64,000 nt of DNA, from contig CAJINV010000002.1 of NCBI GenBank assembly GCA_905178155.1, positions 3,293,515 to 3,357,514 of the forward strand. Reading direction: 5' to 3'. Origin of the DNA: Amoebophrya sp. A120 (lineage: Eukaryota > Sar > Dinophyceae > Syndiniales > Amoebophryaceae). Below are positions 1-11,690 of this stretch, piece by piece. A program made the position numbers and the translations under genes. The notes beneath the pieces were generated by a model. That model ran no database searches, was not told the DNA's origin, and saw only the letters and a program-made list of their open reading frames with translations. Positions within the stretch are counted from its first letter, which is position 1, and each line of letters opens with the position of its first letter.

Positions 1-187
1 TGCTGGTCCCCCCGAAGGCGCTAATGGACGCCGGGTCGGAGCTCCAACCTGCGCTCCATCAAGCTGCTGTGGCGGGTGGGGCGCTTGTTTGAATGATATT
101 GGATAGCAATCTTTCGTCTGAACGGAAAATAGCCGACTCGACATGCAAAATCAAAAAAAAAATCGTTTGTTCGAACAAATCTCAAAA
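1..187. other. Left flank of the first TIR element, possible exon fragment
   Basis: One + strand frame is open from about position 3 to 95 and would encode a short Ala/Leu-rich peptide before a stop. The stretch ends at the direct repeat CAAAA (183-187) that borders the element starting at 188. It could be the upstream exon of the gene that resumes near 1970, but no frame-consistent join could be shown. I see no recognisable domain. Confidence 0.2.
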
Positions 188-1952
188 TATCCCACGAAAA
201 TAACCCATCCCCATCGTAATTGCTATTTTTTTTGCAAAAAACGCTAAAAAAAATTGAAAAAAAAACAAAAAAATTGCTACCCATGCGGAAGGGCTTCGTG
301 GTGTTAGCTAGCACGTGACGACTATGACAGAAGCAGCCTGAGACGATTCATCTAGAAGTGTTTGCTTTGAATTAGCTAGCTCAAGGCATCCCCGGCGAAG
401 CCGCGACAACAAAGCCACCGAAAGATGGGCGTCAGACAGGGAGACAGCGCCGGCTACGGATACGCTTTAGGGCCGTCAGGGCCGTTGGTTTGCTTGCTTT
501 TTCCCACATCACCGTCGCCATGTCTGCTTGCCACCACATCGCGACCATAGATGAAAGCCCGTGACCTGTTTTGTCCGTCGTTTTGGCCTCAATAGGTCGG
601 CGAAAATTACCCATCCGGACAAATTTTTGCGACTTTTGAGCTTTTCGGATTTTTTCCGCAAATATCTGTTCAAAAAACCGGAAAAAATCAGATTTTTCTT
701 TTTTTTGGCAAATTTCTTCAAAATTCCGAAAATGCAGAAAAATCTATCACGATGGGTTATTTTCGCCGACCTGTATAGGCAAAAAAGCCTACTTTTTTCG
801 AAAAGTGGTCCGATTTTGATTTATCTGGATGGGTTATTTTCACCCGACCTGAGTCGGGCAAAAAGTTGCTCTTTTTTTGCTTCAAAGCCGGCTTTTTTGG
901 GAAAAAAAAACTTGGGTTTTCGGGGTATACGGGTCGGCGAAAATAACCCATCCAGATGATTTGCAAAGTTTCGCTATTTTACAAAACCCCAAAAAAGGCG
1001 AGCAAAAAGCGCGCGCCTGCCCCGACCTGAGTCCGTTGATTTGGCGATTTTTTTTCTTTCAAAAAAGTAAACACTCTGAGCGACATTTTAGCCGGACTCA
1101 GGTCGGGGCAGGCGCGAGCTTTTTGCTCGCCTTTTTTGGGTTTTTGAAAAGTCACGAAATTTTGCAAATCATCTGGATGGGTTATTTTCGCCGACCTGTA
1201 TACCCCGAAAACCCCAGTTTTTTTTTTACAAAAAAGCCGGCTTTGAAGCAAAAAAAGAGCAACTTTTTGCCCGACTCAGGTCGGGCGAAAATAACCCATC
1301 CAGATAAATCAAAATCGGGCCACTTTTCGAAAAAAGTAGGCTTTTTAGCCTATACAGGTCGGCGAAAATAACCCATCGTGATAGATTTTTGGTCGATTTT
1401 TGATTTTGGCGAAAAATTGGAATTTTTTTGAATTTCTTCGCTTGCGTCTGCCCTCAACCATTTTTGCCGGACCTCCATTTCTGGACAAGCCAGGTGACCA
1501 GTTGCGCGACCATTCCGTCGCCGCGGACGCGGCCTAATTAGGGGCCAGGGAGGCGGAGGATAGGGCGGCCGCCCTTCCGGCGCGAAGCGGGCCTGTGCGG
1601 CCCTCCCGGAGGCCGCCGGCGCGCAGGACCTTCCGCGCCGCCACCGACCACGACCAGGAGCGCGGCCGCAGACCACGAGGAAGGGCCGCGCCCTCGGGAC
1701 AGAGACATTGCTGGCGGTTCTTCCCTGAGGATGCCTGGAGCTAGCTACTTTATTCACATCATCACTAGCGATTCCTCTCAAGCCGGCTGTTCTGACTAGT
1801 TATCACGAAGCTAACTGACGCCACGACTTTTTTTTTCGCAAAAAAAAATCAGAAAAGTCGCATTTTTTTTTAATTTTTTTGTTTATTTTAATTTATTTTT
1901 TTGCACCGTAAAAATGGCAATTACGATGGGGATGGGTTATTTTCGTGGGATA
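188..1952. mobile_element. Family L element, 1.77 kb, 36-bp perfect TIRs, 5-bp target duplication
   Basis: The left terminus (188-223) starts TATCCCACGAAAATAACCC and its exact reverse complement ends the element (1917-1952). Both sides carry the repeat CAAAA (183-187 and 1953-1957). The TAT...ATA ends and 5-bp duplication match the small introners elsewhere in the window, so this looks like a large member of the same class. It contains a long palindrome (741-1387) and a GC-rich block (about 1490-1745). No transposase-like protein is visible inside; the open frames are shadows of the inverted repeats. Confidence 0.75.
741..1387. repeat. Long imperfect palindrome, two arms of about 294 bp
   Basis: Arms 741-1034 and 1094-1387 are near reverse complements around an axis at about 1064, separated by 59 bp. 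The motif GGGTTATTTTCGCCGACC and its complement recur several times within the arms, so each arm itself looks built from shorter inverted units. The same core, GGGTTATTTTCG, is part of the outer TIR of the host element. Confidence 0.85.
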
Positions 1953-1969
1953 CAAAACGCTAACGCTAA

Positions 1970-4743
1970 TACTTTTTTGTTGGATACAGTCTTTCAACAC
2001 CGGACGGGATTCCGCCAGTGCCAACAGGTACTGGTGCAGAAACTTCTTCTGCAACGACAACTTCCGGCAGCAGTGCGGCTAAGCCAGCAGCAGGTTCAAA
2101 GAAAGGCACTAAGGAAAATAAAGAGAAGGCTAAGGCTGCCAAGAGCAATGGTGGGAATGGAAATGGGAACAACAACAAAGTCGGTGGAAAGCAGAGTACT
2201 ACTAGTAGGGAAAAGCAACCAGCAGACGGAACATCAACTTTAGCTGCAACCACAGCAGAAAATATTAACCAAGACAGCGGCGCCCCTTCTCTCGGCACCA
2301 GTCCCATTTCCGACATCATTTCCGTTCTTCACAATTTCGCGAAAAACCTCTTTCAAGAGTTCACCGAGCAGGACGATTTGAAATTCCTCCTATGAGAGTG
2401 CACAACCCTCCCTCCCCCTTATTTGTGTAGCATGGACGGCAATTATACAATTGCCAGCAAGAATGCCGGCTGTGCATGACAAATTTGCACACGAGTGTAG
2501 TGCTGTTTGGGCTTCCGGAGTTTGTGGTCATCCAAACAGTGCAAAGAGACGCAGTGCCTGGATTTGGTGTTTTGCATGACAAATGAGGGGGAGGGGGGGT
2601 TGTGCACTGTCATTCCTCCGGAAAGACATCGCGAACTTCTTGCGTAACGGGGTGTTGTGGGTCTGGTGGCGAAGAATTTACCTCGTGTTGGAGCACATTG
2701 GGCTTTCCGAAGTGTTGCAGACCTTCGCGCAGGAATATTTGTGGGAACAGACGACTACCGGTTTGCAGCAAGAAAATAGTACCAAAGGGAACAAGAAAAG
2801 TGGTGCTAAACCCCCACTGCAATTGCCGCAGTTAATCTCGATGCACTTTATCCCACCAGACCCCAATAGCTCACACGACTGCTCCATGTTTCTAGCGGCG
2901 GACGGAGACAAAGCTTCTTCACCGTCATCGTCCGCTGCCGCATCTACTTCACAAACCGATTTGTCCTCGTCGAACAAACGTCTTTCCAGCAAACCAGGCT
3001 CCAGTCCAGACCTGCGGAAGAAGATACAAGAGAACAACCAGGGCATCCCCGCAACGGCACAACCATCTGCGGATGTTACCGCAACTGCAGAGGCGCTTGG
3101 CATTGCGAATCCGCATATGGTGAAATCTGTAACCGCCTACAGCTATGGCAGAGACCACGAAGCGGATGAGGACCACGATGTTAATAGCCGTAGTGCTAGT
3201 GGCCGTGGCGCAGCCGCGGAAGATGGAAAAACAAACGGCGAACAGCAACAGCAAAACTGGCAACCCTGCACGGGCCCGCATTTGAACGCGAGAAAATATC
3301 GAAATTCCAACGCTCTGAGGCTCAGATTTCTACTCCCCTCTGACCTCCTTTCCGCAGAACAACTAGGGAAAGTGGTTTATTCCACCAAAGCACCAACGCT
3401 GACCCGGGCTGCTGGTGGTGGGGGTGCTGTAGGATCAGCCGCAGGAGCTACTGGTGGAAATAGTGGCAGTACTAAAGGTAACAGTAAAGAGAAGAACAAG
3501 ACGGGTGCTGGGGCAACTACTGCTCCATCTACTGCAGACAGTACCAACACGCTCCTGCCGAAGTCCGCCCAAGTGGTCGACGTTTATCTCAAACACGAAT
3601 TGGTCAACGGGTACGTGCGGAAGGTTCTGAGCGAGCAGTTGCGGTTAGAAGTGAGGACAGTGGTGGAGAGGACACAGCAAGCAGTCGAGTTAGCCGGGGA
3701 CGCGAATTATGAACTGCAAAAACATCGTACTAGTAGTAATTGCAATACAAATTAACTCAGCATGACACATGGAATTTGTCATGCTGTTTTGCCTTGGGAT
3801 AGAGATATGTAATGCATGACTGCGATTACTACGAGCGCGATACTTTTGCACAGGATACAAATGCAGAGCGGGGGGAGAGAGTTCGGTGGACCAGCCCGAC
3901 GGAAAAATATATCACCAGTTTGGCGGATGCGGTATCATTCGTGTTTTGCTGGACAAAGTTTTTGTCATGCATTTTCTTCATTTTCACAGTCTCTGACTTG
4001 TACAAGATCATGAGAGACTACATCTGCAATGCACGTTTGTGTTACATAGCGAAGTTACCCAACTTTTCAACAATTCAGGTCTACTACTCCCTCGAGTTCG
4101 ACGAGGTCATTGACGCGTTTCTGGAGCACCTTCGCGGTGACCCACACCAATCCGCAGACCACTGGATTTCTGTTGCTTCGTCCAACTTCGGGAAGGCGAT
4201 CGACGCCATCTATGGGGAGGAAGAAAATGTACCACCAGGACCAGCGAAGGGACAAGGACAACAAAATGCGGGTAATCATCAACATACAGGCTCATCTTCT
4301 CCCAACCTCAACCCGCACGCGTCGAAGGACCAGTTGCTGAACTTATTGAAGTATGAATTGCAAAAGTACTTTAGCCTTAGCCTTACTACTACTAGTAGAA
4401 AGCGCATGACATCAAATAATCTTCTCAGCGTATTAACACATGGAATTTGTAATGCGGGTCTGCCTTAACAACGGGATTTGTAATGCATACCGACGATCAC
4501 TACGATCACGATACTTTTGCAATGCATATGAAGCAGGAAATCACCAAACACGGGGTCATCCACGGAAACCATGCACAGGCACTGCAGAACATGCGGGGCG
4601 TGAATTCGGGACAGAGCTACGGGGTGCCCCACCACGTTCTCCCCGCGGTAGTGGCCAGTCCGGGGGCGTTTGCGCTCTACCAGTGGAACCTGCACTTCTT
4701 CACGTTATTGACGAGTCACGTTTTCATGTTGGGGGATTTTTGA
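1970..4743 (+). CDS. Unrecognised multi-exon protein, 5' end unresolved
   Basis: Exons by frame continuity: about 1970-2390, 2620-3707, 3863-4351, 4534-4743 (735 codons plus stop). No Met occurs in exon 1 and an in-frame stop lies at 1967-1969, so the true start must be upstream; the stretch ending at about 1986 resembles a family A right terminus. The first part is Ser/Thr/Gly/Lys-rich. A more conserved-looking segment follows the first junction (KDIANFLRNGVLWVWWRRIY), and another (DVYLKHELVNGYVRKVLSEQ) lies before the second. A possible ordinary GT-AG intron, 3932-4078 (147 bp, phase 0, no stop), would remove a hydrophobic stretch from exon 3. I do not recognise the family. The three family G/A insertions all restore frame when removed. 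Confidence 0.65.
2391..2614. mobile_element. Family G introner in the first gene
   Basis: Starts TATGAGAGTGCACAACCCTC and ends with the complementary TTGTGCACTGTCATT. CCTCC lies on both sides (2386-2390, 2615-2619), and with adjacent bases the match extends to ATTCCTCC. Removing element plus one repeat joins codons as ...KFL|RKDIANF. It is the only G element in the window. Confidence 0.85.
3708..3857. mobile_element. Family A introner in the first gene
   Basis: Ends TATGAACTGCAAAAA / CTTTTGCACAGGATA. Flanks are CGAAT and CAAAT (one mismatch). Removal joins GCG AAT to GCA GAG in phase 0. Confidence 0.8.
4352..4528. mobile_element. Family A introner in the first gene
   Basis: Ends TATGAATTGCAAAAG / CTTTTGCAATGCATA with the exact repeat TGAAG on both sides (4347-4351, 4529-4533). 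Removal joins the Leu-Leu-Lys codons to Gln-Glu-Ile in frame. Confidence 0.85.
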
Positions 4744-5250
4744 GGCGGGAGTTCGGTTGTGTGGGGGATCATTTGTGGCGAAGATGGTGCAGTTCTTATT
4801 TAGCGGTGATTTTATTTATGATAAGAAAGCGACAGGAGACGAAGAACAAGATCATGATGTATGAGTAAAAATAGATAGGGTCTTCGATAATTTAGATTTT
4901 TGTTTGAGAATACTGAGCGTATCATGCAGTGATTTTTATATTTTTTTGGTTCGGTGAAGATGTTTATGGTTGAAAACTGTTTAGGAAAAGACGATCAACA
5001 TAGTTCATGAAAATCAACAAGATTCTTGCAAACGAAATATGCCACCTAAAGGTCACAAATTAGTTGCTATTTCAAAAGAAGAAGAACCCTGGCTATTAAC
5101 ATTTTGAGAATATAACACATCGCCGTAAAAGCGATAACCATCTTGTTGTCGATAAGCTTCCTCGCTAATTCTCTTTTTTTTTTTGTTTTCAGAATTTCTG
5201 CCAAAGTAAACAACTATTGTATGTAGTGAGGTCACCGAACGGTTCTAACC
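4744..5250. other. Intergenic AT-rich stretch
   Basis: This is the 3' flank of the first gene. It is AT-rich, with poly-T runs and no convincing open frame, RNA gene or repeat. Confidence 0.5.
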
Positions 5251-5960
5251 AGGGAGTTTTTTTGACAGCCAGACAGCAAAACGGCCGTCAGTTTTCAAGC
5301 GGGCGGAAGCGTTTTTTGACAAAAAAGATTCTCAATTATCAAGCGGGCAGAGCGTTGCTGGCAAACAAGCCCGGTCGAAAACTATCGATTCGCACTTGAT
5401 AAAACGACGCAGGGGAGCCGGCAAAAGGGGCGCCCTTCTGAGGCGCCCACCGCCTTGGTTTCTGCCGATTTGGGGAGCCCAAAAAGGGGCGCGCAAAAAA
5501 CGCGCCCAAAATCAGAACAGCGAAACAGCATGGCACGGCCGCGATTTCCGAGCATTTTGGGCGGCCGCGAAAGCGGCCGCCTTTTCGCCGGTTTTAGAGC
5601 CGGGGAAGCTTTGCAAAAAGCGCCGGCGGGAAAAATAAAAACGCGAAAAATAAAAAGCGCCCCAGACGCGCAAAGCCAATCCGCATGCTATGGGCCCGGT
5701 TTTTCTTCGCTTTTTGGGCGCCCCCCTTGGCACCCGGATCGGCCCCATAGCATCGGGGCTGGCTTTCGGAAAGGAATTTTGGAAATGTTCCAAAATTTGT
5801 GACGTTTCCCAAGTGGCCGCAATACCGTGCGGCATAACGTTACTCACGGCGGTATGGCGAGCCCAGAAATAGCAAAGCCGCGGCCAAGGCGGCGGTCGGC
5901 AAAAAAACGCCCACGACCTCACTACCCCCGCCCCGGCGGCTATATTTCGTATCAGTCGCT
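5251..5960. other. GC-rich intergenic island without a convincing gene
   Basis: Overlapping open frames exist on both strands, but they are compositional. The sequence is rich in short inverted words such as GGGGCGCC/GGCGCCC and GCGGCCGC. I see no domain. Confidence 0.4.
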
Positions 5961-6329
5961 ACAACCACACGAGTACGAAAGTCGTTGTGCCTTGAAGACT
6001 ATATCCAGCCCCAACTGCAGAAAGTCCATGCGGCCCGGCATTCCGGGTGATGTTGAGGTCGAAAACGTAGAGAAGAAATCTCTCCCATGATTTTTTGACG
6101 AAAGAAAGGACGATGAACGAAGGTGCATCATGCCTGCAAAATCTTAGGGTCATCTCAGCCACAGTGCATCACGCGCTGTGATCTACTACTTCGTTCCTAG
6201 AGCAACTGCTACGACTGACGAAAGGGAAATGATCAGAAAGAACTACAGAACGAACATAGTAAGAAATCGCTTGTGCTTATGCTTTTGTTTCGATTGAGTG
6301 GCTATTTCACGACGGGAGGCTTTTTGCCA
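5961..6329. other. Intergenic stretch, nothing recognised
   Basis: Mixed composition, no supported gene. It contains a short inverted repeat around CACAGTGCATCACGCGCTGTG (6160-6180). Confidence 0.35.
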
Positions 6330-7520
6330 CAGGTGTTCATCGACTCTGGAACGAAAAGGGGGCAACGGTGTGAGGCTTGAGGGCTGCAGCGCAGACGCGC
6401 GCGCCCATTAAAAATCGACTCTGGAACGAAAAGGCTTGCAACGACGCGCGGGCCTGTGAAGGACTGCAGCGCAGACAAGTGAGCACGTGGCGGCGCCCAC
6501 AATTCCCAGCCCGGCGGGCAGTTGACTGCCTGGAGGGGGGCCGCGTTCTTCCCCCGCCCCAGAGGGAGGGCGCGAGCGTTTTGCGCAGCAAGGGCAGCGC
6601 GGCCGCGGCCGCGATCTGCCGGCCTGCCTCTGTTTGCCGGCGCCGCTGTCTGCGCCCGCGCGCGCGCGCCGGCAAGGGCCAGCGAAGGCGCCAGGCTACA
6701 CGCAAGCGGGCGCCCAGGCGGGCGCGCGGCGGCCTGGGGCAGGCCCTGCGACGCGCCGCACCCCTTCGGGCGCCCGCGGCGCCCCATTGCCCCCGGCCGA
6801 CGCGCTTGGGCGGCATGCGCGCAGGCGGGGACGCGGCAGAATTCAAAAAACGGGGGAGGGCGGGCCGTTGTGGAAAGCGTCCACATTTCTGCCGACTGCG
6901 GCGCGCGAAGTGTTTGGGCCTACATAAATTGCACGAGGCCCTGCGATCCGCCGCGATAGAATGGCCGACCGCGCGCGTCGGGGGGCGCGCCGTCTCATTT
7001 ATTTCGCCCAGGCCGGCGCATGGGCCGCCCGCCCGGGCGTACGAGATTGCCGGCGCCGACCAGCGGGGCGGGGCGCTAGCCGGGTGGGGCCCAGCCATTG
7101 CTTGGGGTGCTTCCGCCGCTGGGCCGGCGGAGCCTTGTCTACCGCGGGTGGCCCGGCAGGGCGTCCCCCGTGCCCGCCTGCCCGTGTTTCTGGCCCAGCG
7201 CCCCCCCCCCCCCCGCGGTGTTTGTGTGTTGATGCTGCGCCCCCGCTGCAGATTATGCGCAGGCGAGTGGTGGCGCCCGCGCCCGCCCGCGGGAGGTTGG
7301 GGGGAGAGGGGGCTGCAATTAACAAATGGGGGCCGGACGCCACGTTTGTCGTTTTGATTGATCCGTCGTGGGCCCGGTCGCTTTTCCTCTGTGTTTTTCT
7401 CAGCCGGCCGAGCAGCGATTCCCACGCACAAGGCCGGGCCACAGTGATACTTACACAGCTAGGCACCGACCTAGCGGTGCCTCGGGCAATTTTTTCTTGG
7501 CGCCCCCTGCCTTGGTGTGT
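6330..7520. other. Strongly GC-rich island with a short direct duplication at its left end
   Basis: The words CGACTCTGGAACGAAAAG and CTGCAGCGCAGAC each occur twice about 67 bp apart (about 6348-6475), so a tandem duplication lies at the edge. The rest is extremely GC-rich and open in almost every frame on both strands, which is what random high-GC DNA gives. No domain, signal peptide or codon bias supports a gene. A small hairpin (CTCGGGCAATT / AATTGCCCGAG) lies near 7480-7560. Confidence 0.45.
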
Positions 7521-8089
7521 TCCGTGGAATCTGGATGCCCGTGCACAATTGCCCGAGATTTTCATCACATCCAGCAAACAGCTAGTAGGGACAAGGGCTT
7601 TCCATTGCCATGGCTTTTTTTTTGATTGGTTTTGTAGAAGTGCTGAGAAAGCTAATGCTATGCCAACACTGTCCTGTATTAAATGCAAGTACTTTTGGAG
7701 CATTATGTCGAAAAAATCCCAACAATGTGCCATCGGTTCACTTGGTGCAAGAAAGCTATGTCCTCTTTTTTCGCAACCGAGAGCCATTTCAGCGATATCT
7801 GACGTTTTACTTTCTGTCACGAAATTTTTTTCCACCGAATATGCAACACTGTCTATTTTTGATGAGCATCCGTCGTCGTTCCTGTACTTACAAACAAGTT
7901 AAGAAAAACGACAGCACTGTTCCCTAGTCCACTCAAGAGATCAACAATACACGTTGACTTGATCAATAAAACACGCTCACATAAGTTAAGGCTCGAGTTG
8001 GTGCGTTCATCACACCGCCTCGGCGTCAGCTCCGCTCCTTCCTCTTAACTACTAGATAATTTGAAGCAGTACTGCGAAACCTCAATAAA
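7521..8089. other. Upstream region of the OTU gene
   Basis: AT-richer DNA with short open frames on both strands and no recognisable protein. It ends at the ATG of the OTU gene. Confidence 0.35.
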
Positions 8090-9883
8090 ATGTCGCACTT
8101 AACAAGAACACAGAGTGCACGAGGCATCAGAATGCTGTCGGCTTTAATTTTGGTTCACTTTTCCGATTTAGCCACATGGGTCACGCTCTGTCACTTACTC
8201 GCTACTGGGGCCACTTCTACATCCCCAACCCTGGCTTCTACGACCTTCTTTGCAGAAGCGCGCCTCACAAGGAAAATTCAACGGAAAGTAAAGAGCGACG
8301 CTGCTGCCCATCTAGCAGCTTCTGGTGTACTAGAAGAACAGCACCACATTCACAACGGCAACGGCGCACCAACCGGCGCCAGCAGCAGCAGCGCTTCGGG
8401 TTCATCAGCCGATGTTCCTGCAGAAGTAGAAATTGTTTCCACGACGAACTTACTAAAGCGAAAAGGGCCAGACAACTTCTCTGCAGAAGCGGAGGAGTTG
8501 AGAGAGCACCAGATTCTGCAGTTGCAGTCCCAGCTTCAGGATATTGAGGAAGATGTGAAAACCAAGGCCGCCATTGTGGAAAAATTGTTGCTGGGAGACG
8601 AAACAAGTGCAGCTGTAGAGACATTGCAGCAAGAGCTACACCGGCTAGAGCAGCACCAGCAAGAGCTCTTACCGCAACTAGTGAACTTGCAAGACGAGCA
8701 ACAAGCGGAAGCTTTAAAAAAGCAAAAACGCAAGGAACTGGAAGAAATCGAGCGAGCTGAAACCATCAAACTGCAGCAGCAATTCGAATTTCTGCACGCA
8801 AGTGGTGTTTTCAACGAGTATCAAATCGTCGAAGCGGGGGGCGACGGGAATTGTGGGCTGCACAGTGTCCAATACGCTTGCAGGCAAAACCCGTTCTGTG
8901 TGGCAGGCGTGTTGTACAAATATGGAGCAGATGAGGGGCAGCAGCTGTTGAATGACGTGCAAGTCCTCCGGACGAAAATGATGGAGCGCATTCGGGACCC
9001 GAATTTCGCACATAAAGAGCTTTTATCCTGTGCAAAAGTATCGCACTCGTACTAATTGCAGACATGCATTACAAATCTTGTTCTTTAGGTAAATCCGCAT
9101 TACAAATTTTATTTCTCATCATGCTGAGGAAATTTGTCTTACAAATTTCCTCAGCATGATGAGAAATGAAATCCTTATCCGCATGATGAGAAATGCATGA
9201 TGAGAAATGCATGAAATGCATTTATACGAGTGCGATACTTGTTTCGCAGTTCATAGCTTTCCCAGCGCGACGGGGGACTGCGGGTTGGGACCTGGGCCAA
9301 ACTTCGGTTGGAGGACTTCAATTCTGATAAAGGTGGAGAATGGAAGGACTTCGTGAAAAAGCAGGTTGCGAAAAAGCGGAAGAGCATGACAGAGTCCACT
9401 GCAGAAGCGGCCTCAGCGGAGCATCAGGGGGAGCGCAGCCAGGAGCAAATCACAGCTGAGCTTGAAAATCAGATGGGAGGCCACGAGGTCACGTGGGACG
9501 AATTTTTGGAGTATATGTCGCAGTCCGGCTCGCAAGTCACGGCCGAGGAAATCGGACCTCTTGCGCACGTATTGCAAGTAAACATCCGGGTTCTCGTCCG
9601 GAACCGGCAGACCTGTTCCGACGAGAAGCTGAAACAGCAAAGCCTCCACATCTTCCGCGACCGCGGCGATTTGATGACGGGTCTGGTGCCCGAGGTGTTT
9701 GAGAGGTACGGAAGCGGGCGGGGCTTGCAGGAGCTGCGGAGTTTGCAAAAGCCAATCCTTCAGTTGCACGGCGGGGTGCCGACCATTGTGATCATCAACG
9801 TTGGTGGGCATTACACGGCCGCGCTTCCCGTCGTGAAGGCGGAAGACATGGCCGCTCATGTCGCGCCTTCTGTTCGAAGATAG
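8090..9883 (+). CDS. OTU-family cysteine protease (deubiquitinase-like)
   Basis: Exons 8090-9023 and 9261-9883 give 518 aa. The OTU catalytic motif is GGDGNCGLH, with Asp252 and nucleophile Cys255 (exon 1), and the catalytic His lies in VGGHYTAAL (His495, exon 2). OTU proteases remove ubiquitin from substrates. Residues about 15-40 are hydrophobic and could be a signal or anchor segment. Residues about 140-245 are Gln/Glu/Leu-rich with heptad character, probably a coiled coil. The two halves of the catalytic domain meet only after the family A insertion at 9024-9255 is removed; the join (HKEL|SQRDGGLRVGTW) gives a normal OTU core with the expected Trp-rich segment. The initiating ATG is the first in the open frame. 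The subfamily could not be decided by eye. Confidence 0.88.
9024..9255. mobile_element. Family A introner inside the OTU catalytic domain
   Basis: Starts TATCCTGTGCAAAAGTATCG and ends CAGTTCATA, with the exact repeat GCTTT on both sides (9019-9023, 9256-9260). The interior holds a local duplication of the ATGATGAGAAATG word, making it longer than a usual A element (232 versus about 150 bp). Confidence 0.92.
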
Positions 9884-10330
9884 AATTGGCGGCTGGATCT
9901 GTAGATGATATAGACCGCAGTTTTTGAAGATTTTTGGAGGACTGGAAGAAAAGGCTTCGTCATTTTCATCGTGTTTTGTTTATGATTATGTACAGCTCGA
10001 ACAATGAAAAATGACATCCACGTCTCGTTTCTCATGTCATGTACAGTCCAGTGTTGTTGTTTTGTAGCATAATTTTGCCTCATAGGATTAGGAAAAGACT
10101 TTATTTACAAGCATCACGCCGAGCATCGGCATATAACATAATGAACACATTTTCAAGTGGTTTCCACCAGTGTAGAATTTTCAACGGCAACGAACTACGC
10201 CACCATTGGCAAAGCGGCCGCATGAGGAAGAAAGCCTCGTCACTTTATGTTCACTCTTGGTAGCGCTAGCGATGCCAAATTCACCTTTTAGCGAGCGCAG
10301 CGGACCCACTGCAGTTTTATGCTTTATTTT
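9884..10330. other. Intergenic stretch after the OTU gene
   Basis: No gene supported. The composition changes from mixed to GC-rich near 10300. Confidence 0.35.
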
Positions 10331-11690
10331 AGTCCTGAAGCGGCCGCCGGTGCGGTTGGGCTTCGTCGCGCTCGCCTCCGGTCCCGCGGCGGGCGGGGGG
10401 GAGGCGGGGCGGGGGGGGCAAGTAATGGCGGGCCTTTCCAGGGCATCGCGGTTTATGACGTCCCCGCATTGATGGAGAAGGACTTGGACACCAAAACCCC
10501 GGCCGTTACTGAGCAACGCGCGGCGGCCATGACAACGCGCAAGACCAAAGCCAGCGCTACTTTGTTTCTTCGCCGAAGAACCGGAGGGAGATATGAGATC
10601 CCCTGACGTTGGTTGTTGGCGCCCGCCCCCGGTCTCTCTGCCCAGCTCGGGGCCCGCCTTCGGCTTCGTGCGCTGGCCCGTGTGGGCCCGACCCAGGGCG
10701 TTCGCCAGGTGCGACATATGCCTGAGCTTTGTTAATTTTCCGCCAGCCGACCGCGCCGCTTTTTTGCTGTTTTTCCGCGGCCGCCCAGTGGAAAGCCGTA
10801 TGGCCTTCCACCCACGGAAGAGATCAAAGACACCACGAAGGCGGATGCCGTTGCGATCTTGGCGCAGAAACCGCGCCAAAGCCTGGGAAAGCCCAGGGCG
10901 GGCCTGCGCGATCGATCCGGGAGGGCCGGGCCATGCAGCGCCCCCTCCCCCCGGGCGCCCGGGTCTATTCTTTGTTCCCGCAGGCTGGCCGGGTCGTGGG
11001 GGGGTGAATTAGAAGACCAAAGAAAAGGTGGCCGGCATCGATCGGGCGGGGGCCCTTGGCTAGTGAATTCGAAGGATGAGGAAACGAAGAGCGTGCCGCG
11101 CCAGGCCCCTGCCGCCCCTCTCTTACTTCCCCTGGCGCGCGCCCGCCGGCCGGGCCGCTTTTGGCTGGGTGCGTGCGCCCCACTCTGCGAGCAGGGGGGC
11201 CATTTTCTGGCGCGCCCGCCCCCTGCCGAGTGTTGCCATACGTCCGGCGCCTCCGTTGTTAATTACATCCTGGGCGCCCACGCCCGCCGCACACTCATGG
11301 GAAGGGGGGTGGGCGTTGGGGGTCTTTCTAAGCCCGGCAAGCCCCTGTCTCCCGTAGTTTAGTGTGTTGCCGGGTAATTCGGTGTCTGTTTGTCGCACGT
11401 AGAGAGCGCGCAGGCACACCTATCAGCGCAGCCTGCCTTTCGGGGGCGCGCCCGGCCCCAAGAGGCAGGTATCTTTTGTTGAGCAGGGCCCGTGTGTGTG
11501 GGCGGCCCGTGGTAAGGCCTGGCTCTTCCACGTCGTTGAGGACAGTCAATATAGCCCATCTCCGTGGCTGCATGGGTATGAAGTCCTTTGTCCAAGAAGA
11601 GCTTGATTGGCCAATTTTCTGCCACCCAGTGCTCGTGCGTGTGCTTGAACCCGAGACGAGCCGTTAGCATTGATTCGCCTCAGGCCCCGG
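10331..11690. other. GC-rich island, no convincing gene
   Basis: As in the 6.3-7.5 kb island, all six frames stay open for long stretches because stop codons are rare at this composition. Several overlapping 70-170-codon frames exist on both strands; none shows a domain or hydrophobic segment pattern. Confidence 0.4.

Noticed and set aside
877-1371. Frames of 90-164 codons in the palindrome region
   Set aside because: They mirror each other across the palindrome and contain no domain.
6302-7902. Overlapping frames of 194-364 codons on both strands
   Set aside because: High-GC sequence with few stops; no domain, leader or consistent frame.
9012-9055. Reading SCAKVS-type ends as genuine protein C-termini
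   Set aside because: The same peptide ending appears in several unrelated genes because it translates the family A left terminus.
10181-11362. Overlapping frames of 90-232 codons on both strands
   Set aside because: Same compositional explanation as the 6.3-7.5 kb island.
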